Positions 21,607 through 31,625 of a stretch of DNA of 64,000 nucleotides are shown here, piece after piece. Position 1 is the first letter of the stretch. Each line of letters starts with the position of its first letter. Origin of the DNA: Diplonema japonicum (lineage: Eukaryota; Euglenozoa; Diplonemea; Diplonemida; Diplonemidae); contig OZ025746.1 of assembly GCA_964019335.1 (NCBI GenBank), positions 248,001-312,000 of the forward strand, given 5' to 3'. The notes beneath the pieces are model-generated. The model made no database searches. It saw only the letters and a list, made by a program, of their open reading frames with translations, and was not told the origin of the DNA. Both the position numbers and the translations under genes were made by a program.

Positions 21607-22505
21607 TTTTTTTTTTTAAATTTTTTTTTAAATCTCCCACCCCCTCCTCCCCTCCACACCCTCCTTTGAAAGATCTTGATTATGTGGGTAATTAAAAAAA
21701 GATTTTTTTTTTTTTTTTTTGATGACACAGTTTCATTTTTGGGAGACGATTGGGGGGGGGCTGTACTTCAACAACCCTTTGCATTGGTATACCAGGCACG
21801 GTTATATAAGGGCTGAATAAAAAAAAAATTGAAGAAGCGTGTATTTACGAAATCAGCTGATGTGGCAGCGAGCAACCTACTAGTCGGGGAAGGATATTGC
21901 TTTTTTTTTTTGACCCCCTCCCCGCTGATCGCACGAATAGACAGACCAGTTCATTGGTAAATAGAGAAGAAGAAGTTGAAGCGAAACAAATTTTGAAGGA
22001 AAAAAAAAAAGAAAGATGGAAACAAAAAAAAATCTCAACTGACGAGAAAAAAAAAACTTTTCCGGAAGATAAGAAAAAAAAAAAAAAAGGATAGGTACGG
22101 GAAAAAGAAAACCACATCAAACATACGAAACACACCACTCTTTGAAGAAAATCCACAAAAAAAAAAAAGAAGAAGATGAAGATGAAGGGATGACAATGTT
22201 ATTTTGCAATCTTTTTTTTTTTTTTTTTTTTCGTTCGCCTCTTTTTGAAGCTCAAGCAGATGGGGAGAGGTATCAAAAAGCCGAGCTCCCCCCAACAGCC
22301 CGAAAATGCTTTCTTCGACCTGATATAAAAACGCAGGGTCTTTCAGAACCATTCGTTGTTCTTTTTATAATTTCCTTAAACTGTTCAACACAGAAGGGGG
22401 AGGGAGAAGGAGAAAAGAAAAAAAAAAGAAGGAAAAAAAGATTCTCTCTCTCTCTCTTTCTCTCCCCTCCTGTTCGTCATTCTCCCCTTTTTTTTTTCCT
22501 CACTT
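21607..22505. other. intergenic region between AMP deaminase and first receptor
   Basis: It carries T and A runs, short unique stretches at 21730-21830 and 22240-22350, and a CT-repeat near 22445. I see no reading frame, RNA gene or repeat family in it. Confidence 0.4.
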
Positions 22506-23106
22506 CTAAACGGAAGAGTAACCACCCCCGGTCGCCTTGTTCTTAATGAACATGGCACCATCCTTCAAGAGGTTGGGGAAGTCCTTCCAGAACTCAAGCG
22601 CGTGTATCATGTTCACTCCGCGTTCACCCTTGGCCTGTTTTTTTTTTTTTTTTTTTTTTTTTTTTTCTTCTTCATACAAAGAACATATATGCCATGCCCC
22701 CAGTGAAGTAAACAGCACCGCCCACGAAGAAAATGATAAGGAACACCTCCCCGCCAGTGAGGCCGCTGCTGCTCGAGCCCGAGGATTCAGGTGCGGGCAT
22801 GCAGATAACGTCGTTTAGCTCGCCGCCGTCCCAATCTTCGATTTTGCAACCGTAACCGCTTCCAGAAAGTTTCTTCTTTGAGGACGGGTCCCCACGCGTG
22901 ATGGAGTTAAACCCGATGACGTTCGTGCAAATGTAGTTAGAACACTCGGTGAGCACGTCGAGAGATGAAAGCACCAGCCCTTCACCCTGATCACAATTGT
23001 CAACTGAGTAGTGGCGCAGAGTTGTGCAATCATAACCAGCAGTGGGTGGGTCCACCGCACTGGCCACTGCCACCAATCCAACAAAAAGGGCAAGTTTGCA
23101 AAGCAT
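22506..23106 (-). CDS. receptor A: mannose-6-phosphate-receptor/Atg27-like type I membrane protein
   Basis: Exons are 22678-23106 and 22506-22634 (185 aa). The intron 22635-22677 is 43 nt (GTATGA to ACAG, phase 0). The start MLCKLALFVGLVAVASA is a signal peptide and lies directly after 16 A. A six-cysteine luminal module follows (about 26-102, ending GSGYGCKIEDWDGG and VICMP), then a Ser linker and one membrane span (VFLIIFFVGGAVYFTGGMAY). The cytosolic tail, in exon 2, is AKGERGVNMIHALEFWKDFP, then NLLKDG and the final GGGYSSV. The FW..LP.L..DG tail is the hallmark of the cation-dependent mannose-6-phosphate receptor and Atg27. YSSV fits the YxxPhi adaptor signal, like the YSAV end of yeast Atg27. 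Likely a Golgi-endosome cargo receptor. Confidence 0.83.
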
Positions 23107-24080
23107 TTTTTTTTTTTTTTTCCTTCCTTCTAGCAACAATGAACAATCAAATCCAGTTTATTATTCACAGCATGGCTAAAAAAAAAAAAAAAAAATACAC
23201 TTTAATGCACTAATGCACTAACAAAATGCGCATAAAACAAAGAAAAGGGGGTGGGTGGGAAAGAGATATAAGACACAAAAAAGGAAGGGGGGGTTGGGGA
23301 TAATGAAAATTGAATCCAGGGGAGGGGGGAGAGAGAGGGGGGGGGGCAAAGGCTCACATAAAAAAAAAATAAACGGTACCATAGCACAATTTCCTTTCCC
23401 CCTATACGAAAGGGACTCTCCCCCCCTTTTTTTTTCTTTGATTATTTTTTTTTTTGACCATTCCACCCGTAAGAGGATACAGGGAAAAAAAAAAAAGTAA
23501 GAAAAAAAAAGGAGTTTCCCTCAGGAACCCCCTCCCACCTCTTTTTTTTTTGTTGTATTCAATTGGGGTGTTTTTTTTTTTTTTTTTTTCTTTCTCGCTT
23601 TAATTTTTAGTTTTCCCTTTTCTTTGTCATTCTTCTTTTTTTACGTAAGATAAATAATAAAAAAAAATAAAGATCACACGGAATAAAGGAGGGAAAACGA
23701 TTCGCAGCTTCCAGGGAAAAGAGGGGGAAAAAAAAAAAAGCAACGTTGCACCAAAGAAAAAAACCCCCCCCCCTCAATCCTATTACAAGTACTTAATGCT
23801 GACACGACGTCTATGTAAGTACGAGGGGGGAAAAACAAAGGGAACAAATCAAAAAAATAAAATAAAAAAGAGGGGAGGACTCGTTGCATTGGAGGAATCA
23901 AAAAAAAAAAAAAGGGATATTGAAAAGGGTATTTTCGACACGTACTAAGTAATAAATAAATAAAAAAAAGCTGCGAGAGGAGAGAGATCAAAAGGGTTCA
24001 AAAAAACTCGATTTCACAAGATGCAAACTAGGGGGGGGGGGGGGGGGGGGAGAAACCATCACAAAAAAACCCCCTTCCTT
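23107..24080. other. intergenic region between receptors A and B
   Basis: Low complexity throughout, including a run of about 20 G near 24030-24050 and several long T runs. I see no gene in it. Confidence 0.4.
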
Positions 24081-27000
24081 CTAAACGGAGGAGTAGCCAC
24101 CACCGGTCACCTTGTTCTTAATGAACAGGGCCCCGTCCTTCATCAGATTAGGAAGGTCCTTCCAGAACTCAACGTTGGGGACCATGTTCACACCGGTCTC
24201 GCCCTTGACCTAGGAGGTGTTGTTGAAAATATATAAAGGGGGGGCCCGAATAATTCCCTCCCAAATAATGTGTTTTTTCCCAAATACTGTAAAACAAAAA
24301 TCCCACCGGAAGATAAAATATCCGGACCGCCGAAACATCGGGTGATTTTTTCTTCCGGACATTCCTTTGGGCACTTTTCTAAGGGGGTACCTAGCCTGAC
24401 CTACGCACTGCCCCCTCTGTCTGGAAAACTTATATTTCTGTTGCAAGAGTCTTAAGAACGGCAAAAATAAAATTCAAATTAACAGACGAAAGCTGCATGC
24501 TCTAAAAAGGGGAAGGACATATCTCGCGACCCCTCCAGGTGCTGACCTCTTCAGGTGACTGAAATGATATTGCAAGTGGGAATATCTTCAGGTGAGAGGC
24601 ACCCTTCAATGGCTGCGTCCCAGCAGGTTGGAGAGTACTTTTCCCGACAATAGAACTAAAAAAGGGGGCGAGGAAAGGGCAGCATCTTACCTGTCCGCAC
24701 GTCTGACCGTCTTGTTTGCTGCCTTCGCAGCCTTGGCAGTGCGCCTGGCCTCGGCCTTAATGGCACAAATAGGTGAGGTCTGGGGGACAAACGCTAAGTG
24801 AACGTTTGTTTCTGAAAACAAGTTCACAAAAGCCTGCGTAGTGGACATTGTAGTCATCCAGGATGAGTAGGATGGGCTCGGTGGGTGCTCAGCCCGATGA
24901 CTCGATGAGGTTGTAGCAAAGGGGAGAAACAAATCTTTTACCCAGAGCCGAAGCGTTTCCTGGGTGGCCCAGTGAGATTTCGAAGCTGTTAAACTCCAGC
25001 CTTTTGGGGGGTGTGCAGCACGAGGGACGGACCCGAAGTATTTCCTGCCGCGAGCTGGTTCTCTTTTTCCCGTGTAAATTAGCTGCGGGTGCAGTTTGCC
25101 ACCAGTCAGGGAAACGCAAAACTGTCCGGTGACGGCGCGCTTGTCCTAAATCCCTAACCTTGACAACTTTGGGACCCCTTTTCGTCTTCTTCCCAGCGGC
25201 AGCAGCTGGTCCATGTTCCAGGTCAACCGGCCTGATCTTTGTGAACCTCCTCGCTGCTTGGGTGTCTTTGGGGCTGCTAGACTTCCCTATTGTTGGGTGG
25301 CGGCTTGTGATGCCATGCTTGGAGCACAGCTGGTTGGCCCTCTGCATACAGGCAGATGTCCGACGCTGCTACCGGCACCCCCCTTCCGTTCTGCATCTGG
25401 ATCCAAACAAAGAGCCTTGTTGTTTCTTCCTAGTTCAGAAGAGGCTTGCGACCCGCAGTAACGGGTGCGGCAGGGGGATCGACCTTGGAGCTACCAAAGC
25501 GGTGCTTCCAGTCTGATATACTGGACATTGGCTCCATGACGCAAACCCGCAAAAAATAAGAACAACCCTAAAGCAAGCACAAGAAGTGGTTTGGTTCAAC
25601 AAGCTTGTGGTAGAAGCAAACAATCAGGATCTGAGGTGTCTTTTAGTTCTTGGAAAGTCCGTAATTCAATTCTCTGATTTTTGTTTGATTTTCTCTTGCT
25701 ATAGAAACTAGTTTCATCTGTTTTCGGGTCCAGCCCTTTAATAAAAGGGGGGTCCCAGGAAAAAAATGTCCGGAAGAAAAAATATCCGGACCGCCAGAGC
25801 TTCCGGACATTTTATCTTCCGGACATTTTTTCTTCCGGACATTTTATCTTCCGGTGATTTTTGTTTTACAGTAATTCTTTTTTTTTTTTGGGGATTTTTC
25901 TGCTCCAAATTTCCCAAATAATTCCCAATCTCCTTTTTTTTTTTTTGAGGGGACGGGGGGGGGGGCTGTAGAGCTGTAGACGTGGCTGACGCCCGACCAA
26001 GAAGTGGAAGGCAGTTTATTTTATTCAGAATGTAATGCCAAGCCCAGGCACTGTTCATCAGACTATCAATCTTAAACCTCTTTAAAATGGCCTTCTTACC
26101 CCCTACGGATGAGGACTGGTACGTGCACGACGGGCAGTTGAACGCAAACCCGTTCGGAGACGGGTTGGCGGGTGAAGAGCCTGAGGAGCAGGAGCAAGAG
26201 CAGGAAGAAGTACATACAAGAGGAGACGCCGTGAGTACACCGTGGTGGAGAAGTTGTGGATAATTGCCTTGTGCAAGACGGCGGGTGCGGAGGCGGTGTC
26301 GCGGAAGTACGCCTTCGCAGGCGTGACTTGCCAGTATTATGGCAAATGAACAGGCGTACATCGACGATCGCTGCCGCCGACACCAAAAGGCTCGCCAGTG
26401 CGATCATCACCATCATCAACACCACCGACAAGCAACCAGAGCCCATCCTGTTGCTGAAGAAGGACAGGCTCCCGTCCCAGGGAGAAATAGACAAGTGCAA
26501 AGGGGTGCAGGTCGCAGCATGCGAAAGTGGAGTTGTGGGTTTTGACTTTTTTTATAATGTCTACATCCCATACTTGCGTGCTGCGGTGCCTGAAGATGCG
26601 ACGGTGCTGCTGATTTTGGACTCAGCCAGAGGCCACATCAGCGATGCAAGCAAGGCGGCCATGAAGGCTGCAAAGATTATACCAGCTGTGATCCCTGGTG
26701 GGCTTACCACGGATCTACAACTTTTAGACGTTTTTTATTTTTCGTTATTTAAACTCCATTTTGAGGGGTTAGGAGGGCTGTGGCATGCCAAAGCAACTGA
26801 GGCGGGACGTGGGTCGATGACTGCAGCAGAGCGCCGTATCAACGTGGCACTGTGGGTAGGGCAGGCACATGAGAAGGTCATGCAACTGCTCGACACCTCT
26901 ACCTGTATGCGGTCTCTCGGCTACCTACCAGGTAGTTCCGTGGAGACCATACAGCTAAGAGCACTTGGCGAAGTAAGCACTTTGAAGGAGTCGGACCCTT

Positions 27001-27976
27001 TAGACAGTGCAGCACAGAACGTTGTTGCGGGTGCGACAACGGGCACTACACCCGAGACTCCAGCCTCCCAAGCCCTTGCAGTTTCTCAAACCCCGACAGA
27101 CTCCCAAGAAGCTTCTCAAGCCCCAGCGGCCTCTCAGACCCCTGCAACCTCCCAGCAACCACCTAACGCCAAAACCAGGCGGATTGTCTGCGACGTTGGT
27201 GGGTTCTCCACAGCCTGGGAGTGGCAAGAACACAAGGCCAAGAAGTGCTCCAAGCCCCACTCCCTGTTATCCATGTGGCAGGCCCCCCAGCCCAAATAAG
27301 TACAACCCAAATAAGTGTATTCCAAATAATTCTTTTTTTTTGGAGCCCAAACACCCCCCCTCCACTGCCCAAATAAAGGGATTATTCAGGGGGCCCCTTT
27401 ATTTCTCTCTTTTTTTTTTTTTTTTTTTTTTTCTCATACCTTGAATCTGTATGCCATACCGGCGCCCATGTACACAGCAAAGCCCACGAAGAAAATGATG
27501 AGGAAGATGACTCCACCATCAACACCATCACTGCTGCTAGACGGCTCGGCAGGGGTCGGCTCGACAGGGACACCCGGGGGTGGGGTGTCGGGTGTGGGGC
27601 CAGGGGGCTGGGGGGTGGGCGGGGGCTGGGGGGTGTCAGGTGGCGGGCCTCCCGATGGCGTGCAGATCACATCACCCACATTTGTCCCATCCCAATCCTC
27701 GATAATGCAACCGTAGCCAGTCCCCGCTAGCTTCTTTGTCATATCCGACCCGTGTGCAATTGCATAGGGGTCAATAAGGGCACAGATATCCGCCGAGCAG
27801 GTCATCAGAGTATCCAAGTCTGCCAAATCATAACCAGCACGGCAGCTGTCTACGTCATGTACGAGAGTACCGCAGTCCGCGGCATCCTGGGTTATGTTTT
27901 TTTTTTTTTTTTTTTTTCCTCCTCATACCGTTCCTGACGCCATCGCCAAGCTTGCAATCGCCACATATTTCAACAT
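24081..27976 (-). CDS. receptor B: mannose-6-phosphate-receptor/Atg27-like, three exons, transposon in last intron
   Basis: Exons are 27929-27976, 27440-27886 and 24081-24209 (207 aa). Introns are 27887-27928 (42 nt) and 24210-27439 (3230 nt); both begin GTATGA and both are phase 0. Exon 1 is a signal peptide, MLKYVAIASLAMASGT. Exon 2 holds the six-cysteine module (AGTGYGCIIEDWDGTNVGDV, then IC), a Pro-rich stalk of about 35 residues and the membrane span. Exon 3 is the receptor tail (VKGETGVNMVPNVEFWKDLP, then NLMKDG and terminal GGGYSSV). Nearly all of the second intron is a 3.16 kb transposon (24236-27399), but donor and acceptor are intact, so the gene is probably functional. It is closest to receptor C in sequence and differs mainly by the longer stalk. 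Confidence 0.8.
24468..24631. repeat. internal part of nested element, related to 14562-14740
   Basis: This is the partner of the intergenic repeat at 14562-14740. They share the CATATCTCGCGAC, CCTCCAGGTGCTG and CAGCAGGTTGG blocks. It lies between the left end of the nested element and its transposase remnant. Confidence 0.7.
24687..25347 (-). pseudogene. DDE transposase remnant of the nested element
   Basis: Two overlapping minus-strand frames (25347 to 24889, and 24932 to 24687) are parts of one transposase broken by a frameshift. At 24842-24876 the translation PILLILDDYNVH gives the strand-plus-Asp of the second catalytic motif of DDE_1-type enzymes, followed about 20 codons later by PPDLT. 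The upstream frame is basic (AAAAGKKTKRGPKVVKVRD) and could be the DNA-binding side. The first catalytic Asp and an intact start were not found. It is not expected to be active. Confidence 0.6.
26087..27299 (+). pseudogene. pogo-like transposase, frameshifted
   Basis: Three plus-strand frames together resemble a DDE_1 transposase. An acidic N-terminus starts at 26087 (MAFLPPTDEDWYVHDG). A psq-type helix-turn-helix segment (REYTVVEKLWIIALCK, then EAVSRKYAF) is in a second frame from about 26230. A third frame (26256-27299) holds the catalytic core: LLILDSARGHISDASK (near 26610-26655), then VIPGGLTTDLQLLDVFYFSL (26690-26750), followed by a Pro/Gln/Ser-rich tail. The shift between the first two frames and a stop shortly after the helix-turn-helix show it is broken. 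The region between the DNA-binding part and the core also looks too short, suggesting a deletion. Confidence 0.75.
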
Positions 27977-28947
27977 TTTTCCCCCCTCTTTTTGTTACCC
28001 CCTCTTTTTTTTTTTTTTTTTTTTTTGCGGCGTTTAAAATTTACTACGATAAAGAAAAATATATATAAAAAAAAAAAAAAAAAGCGAAAGGGAAAGAACA
28101 AAGTTTGGGGTATAAGAAGAAGAAAAAAAAAGGTGAGGGGAAAAAGTAATTAAGACAGTGAGTCCGTGGAGGGGGGGGGGACATTTTTTGTTCACTAAGT
28201 TTGCAGTGAGTAAGCAGTGTCTCAAAGGTTGGCTTGGTGGTGGGGGGGGTAAAATATAGAAAGTTGTGAACACAGACATAGCAGGGAGGGGGGAAAAAAT
28301 GCAAGAAACAAACAAAGAAAATCACTCGGGGGAGGAGGAGGGCACGAAAATGAGAGTGAAAAAAAAAGGGGAGATATGAGTCTGACTGTGGAATTGGTGC
28401 AGCAAATGCACGTTTAACCGTTTTAACTTTTTTTTTTTTTTCCCGTTTTTTTTTCTTTTTTTTTCCCCTCGGCTGAAACCCCCTTATCCATTGGCACGCT
28501 ACTATGATGCGAACTACTGACAAGGGGGAGGTTTAAAAAAAAATAGAGAAGGAATAAAAAAAAAGAGTTTTTTGGTTTGGGTAAAAAAACAAATCCAACC
28601 ATAAAATGAGGTTTCAGGTACCCCTCCCCCCCCACCACCACCACTGTCTGAACTGTCACAGGGGGAAAAAAAAAGAGAAAAATAAACTACGAACCACAGA
28701 GGAAGGTAAAAAAAAAAAAAAAAAGGAAAAAAAAGGAACGGGGAGGGTTAAAAAAAAAAAAGAAAACACACATAATACACACCCGGAATTTTTTTTGTAA
28801 CATCGTAAAAAAAAAAAAAAAAAAAAAGAAAGAAAGAATAAAAGATTGCGCTTCACTTGCTTTCTTCTTTCATCTTCTTTCATACCCCCCCCCCCCTCCC
28901 CCCCTGCATTCTTATTTTCATCTCAAAATGTCAACAAAAAGTGATGG

Positions 28948-28984
<37 letters not shown>

Positions 28985-29001
28985 ACCAGACTGAAACAGT
29001 T
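27977..29001. other. intergenic region between receptors B and C
   Basis: Homopolymer-rich, with poly-T tracts on the plus strand at 28000-28025 and 28950-28983. I see no gene or RNA. Confidence 0.4.
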
Positions 29002-29132
29002 CTAAACGGAAGAGTAGCCACCACCGGTCACCTTGTTCTTAATGAACAGGGCCCCGTCCTTCATCAGATTAGGAAGGTCCTTCCAGAACTCAACGTGGGG
29101 GATGATGTTGACACCGCTCTCGCCCTTGACCT

Positions 29133-29164
<32 letters not shown>

Positions 29165-29575
29165 CCCTTTCATACCTTGAACATGTAGGCCATACCGGCG
29201 GCCATGTACACAGCAAAGCCCACGAAGAAAATGATCAAGAAAATTGCCCCACCAGAGATGCCATCACTGCTGCTAGACGACTCAGGGGTCGGCTCGACAG
29301 GAACACCCGGGGGTGGGGTGTCGGGTGTGGGGCCTCCTGATGGAGCACAGATCACATCACCCACATTTGTCCCATCCCAATCCTCGATAATGCAGCCGTA
29401 GCCAGTCCCCGCTAGCTTCTTGGTCATGTCTGCCCCGTGCGCAATTGCATAGGGGTCAAGAAGGGCACATATCTCCGTTTTGCATGTTGTCAAAGTTTCG
29501 AGGTCGACCAATTTTTGCCCCAGAGAGCATGACCCAACTTTGTGCAAAAGCGTACTGCAGTCATCTGCTGCCTGT

Positions 29576-29622
<47 letters not shown>

Positions 29623-30937
29623 CCATAACACTCCAAGGCGCAAATATTTGTCGTTTTGAAAAATCGTTTTTTTTTTTTCTCTAAGTACTTTTTCGTCCCC
29701 TACGACCCCTGGATCTCCAAGAACGACAATAGTGAGGAGTTATTTTCAACTGCAATTCATGTTGCACTGCATCACTTTACCTTGTTATCCACCCACCAAG
29801 TGGGTCCCAAATCCGAGTGGATAGGCGAAAAAACGCAAAATAACGGGTGTGCAGACTGTGTCCAAAAAACGCAAAGGTAAAGCCAAAACAGCTATGGACG
29901 AGGTCCAACCTTCATGGGTAAGGGAGTTGGTACCCATAGAGACCATAAAATAGGCAGGTGGGGGGGAAAAAAGCTGTCCCGTGGTACGCAGAAACCTGAC
30001 GACGCAAAATGATTATTCCTTCGGTTTTTTGATAAGAAGTTCACAGACGTCATCCAAGAAGAGACAAACAAGCATAAGGACGCTGAGATAAGTAGACAAG
30101 GACGTTCCAGAACAGGAACCTCCTTTATCTCATCTCTTATTCTGTGTTTATTTCATCACAGTGTTGATGGGCTGAGGCGCGTCGTGAGTGTGTATCGTGG
30201 AGGATATCTGGTTTGGAAAGAAGGGACCTACTCCACTCACTGTTTCAGATGCGTGAGTAAAGATGGGGGGTCAGAGTTTTGAATTTTTGTGTGGTAGAGT
30301 GGTTACCGTGCTCACCTGTCAGGTCCCCTTGTTCCAGGAGTCGCGGGTTCGAATCCCGACGCAGTGGTTTTTTCATCAGGGTTCGAACCGCGATCGCCGG
30401 TCTATCCCCACCTTACCGGGGGCCCTGCTTTATTCACGGGCGTGAAATAAAGTATCTGATTTTTTCCTCATGTTTTTTAAGCCACACGTTGCTGGGCGTG
30501 AAAATCAGGTACTTTATTTCACACCCACAGTCATTTCTAGCAAAATGGGAAGAAAACCGAAGGCGACCGGGAAGCGAGCCAAGGGCATCAGCCTAAACTG
30601 GGGAAGACAGGCTTCCAACAAGCAAGCAAAATGGCCTACAGGAAGGAGTGGGAGAGGTTTTGCACCTACCACTCGATCAAACCCAACAAGCACCGTGTTC
30701 AGTAAAGAGTCGCATTGTGCCGCTACAAGCAGGCAGCAGCGACCCAAATTCTTTGCGAGAGCAGCTCATCATTAAATAACATGCAGTATTGAATAAAATC
30801 AGAGCATGATTTCACTTGTGGGGTCCCCACGCGTGAAATCAGGCCATCTGATTTTCATTTAATAAATAGCTATTTTTTTTTTTTTTCCCCCATACCATTG
30901 CGGTGGCAACGCAAGCAGCAAGCACGTATTTCAACAT
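29002..30937 (-). CDS. receptor C: mannose-6-phosphate-receptor/Atg27-like, three exons
   Basis: Exons are 30896-30937, 29176-29571 and 29002-29130 (188 aa). Introns are 29572-30895 (1324 nt, GTATGG to ACAG) and 29131-29175 (45 nt, GTATGA to CCAG); both are phase 0. Exon 1 encodes signal peptide MLKYVLAACVATAM after a run of 15 A. Exon 2 carries the six-cysteine module, a short Pro-rich stalk (TPDTPPPGVPVEPTPESSSS) and a membrane span. Exon 3 is the tail, with FWKDLPNLMKDG and terminal GGGYSSV. From the module onward it matches receptor B closely, but residues 15-40 differ, as if that part evolves faster. The first intron is swollen by at least two mobile-element fragments. Confidence 0.8.
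30087..30389 (+). mobile_element. dispersed repeat with tRNA-like tail (SINE-like), copy 1
   Basis: About 300 bp, roughly 90 percent identical by eye to 59402-59703. It contains the palindrome-like GTTCCAGAACAGGAAC. Near the 3' end is a tRNA-like segment (about 30287-30370) with a Pol III A-box-like TGGTAGAGTGG at 30292-30302 and a perfect B-box GGTTCGAATCC at 30346-30356. The anticodon region CCTGTCAGG recalls tRNA-Asp(GTC), but an extra stretch before the T-arm prevents a normal cloverleaf. It sits in the first intron of receptor C, antisense to the gene. Confidence 0.72.
30438..30855. mobile_element. fold-back (MITE-like) sequences in receptor C intron
   Basis: A 26-bp imperfect inverted repeat at 30438-30463 and 30501-30526 (core GTGAAATAAAGTATCTGATT) encloses 37 bp. 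A second, related inverted repeat (30795-30815 with 30833-30855, core TGATTTCAC/GTGAAATCA) lies 270 bp away. Shared TGAAAT and ATCTGATTTT words suggest both ends come from one element. The interior has a short basic frame from 30545 (MGRKPKATGKRAKG) that looks like a decayed protein fragment. Confidence 0.55.
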
Positions 30938-31078
30938 TTTTTTTTTTTTTTTAAATTTGCCTTTTGTGGAAAGAGTACAAAATGGGGGTGGGAGGGGGGA
31001 GCTTTTTTCTTCGGTGGAAGAATTAAGAAGAATAAGGGAGAGATTAGTTGATCTTCAAAGAAGACACGAGGGAAAAAA

Positions 31079-31110
<32 letters not shown>

Positions 31111-31625
31111 AAAAAAAAACACACAAGCACTCTGAAAAAGCGGGTTTTTCTTAAATGAGGGGAAGGGGGTGCTCTTTTTTTTTTTCTCCTTTTTCTTTTC
31201 TTTCTTTAAAAAAAAAAAAGGAAATCAATATACAGTAGCATATAAATTAATTTCAGCGACACCCCTTGCTCAATTACTACATTTTCTTTTTTGAATTTCC
31301 CCTCTTTTTTTTTTTTGTTTTCTTCTTCTTTTCGTTACAGCGGGGGAGCAAAAAAAAAAAAAGATATCAAAAAAGGTAAGACTTAACTACATATCACATC
31401 AAAAGAAAAGGCTTTCTTCTCTTCCCCTTTTTTTGACACGCGCACGGGTGACAGAATCATAAACTCGACATTTAAGATGGGTTAGCAAATACGCGAACCA
31501 TATAAATAATAATAATAATAAAATAATAAGCCAGGAGCGGGGGGGAGGGGTGACACAGATACAAACTTCAACTTTTAATCCCCTTTTAAAAATTTTAATT
31601 CACATTCTTTTTTTTCTTTTTTTTC
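30938..31625. other. intergenic region between receptors C and D
   Basis: A and T runs and a short ATA microsatellite near 31506-31530. No gene is seen. Confidence 0.4.

Larger units (their letters stand above)
24287..25871 (-). mobile_element. nested DDE transposon inside the pogo-like copy 1
   Basis: It is flanked by TA (24285-24286, 25872-25873). The terminal inverted repeats start CTGTAAAACAAAAATC and continue through CCGGAAGATAAAAT, about 33 bp. Further CCGGA-rich inverted repeats are near both ends. The uninterrupted site CCCAAATAATTC is present in the second copy of the host element (near 61390-61400), which shows the insertion point directly. Minus-strand frames inside carry transposase remnants. 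Confidence 0.85.
24236..27399 (+). mobile_element. pogo-like DNA transposon, copy 1, in receptor B intron
   Basis: The element is flanked by TA at 24234-24235 and 27400-27401. It has inverted ends of the form AAGGGG...CCC.GAATAATCC or GAATAATTCC. A DDE-type transposase lies on the plus strand at 26087-27299. A second, unrelated element (24287-25871) has jumped into its left part. Without that insert the element is about 1.58 kb, similar to the 1505-bp copy at 59930-61434. TA target duplication and the DDE_1-type transposase are typical of the pogo/Tigger group in the Tc1/mariner superfamily. Confidence 0.85.

Noticed and set aside
30287-30370. Functional tRNA-Asp
   Set aside because: Extra bases between anticodon arm and T-arm and a poor anticodon stem; the sequence is part of a 300-bp repeat.
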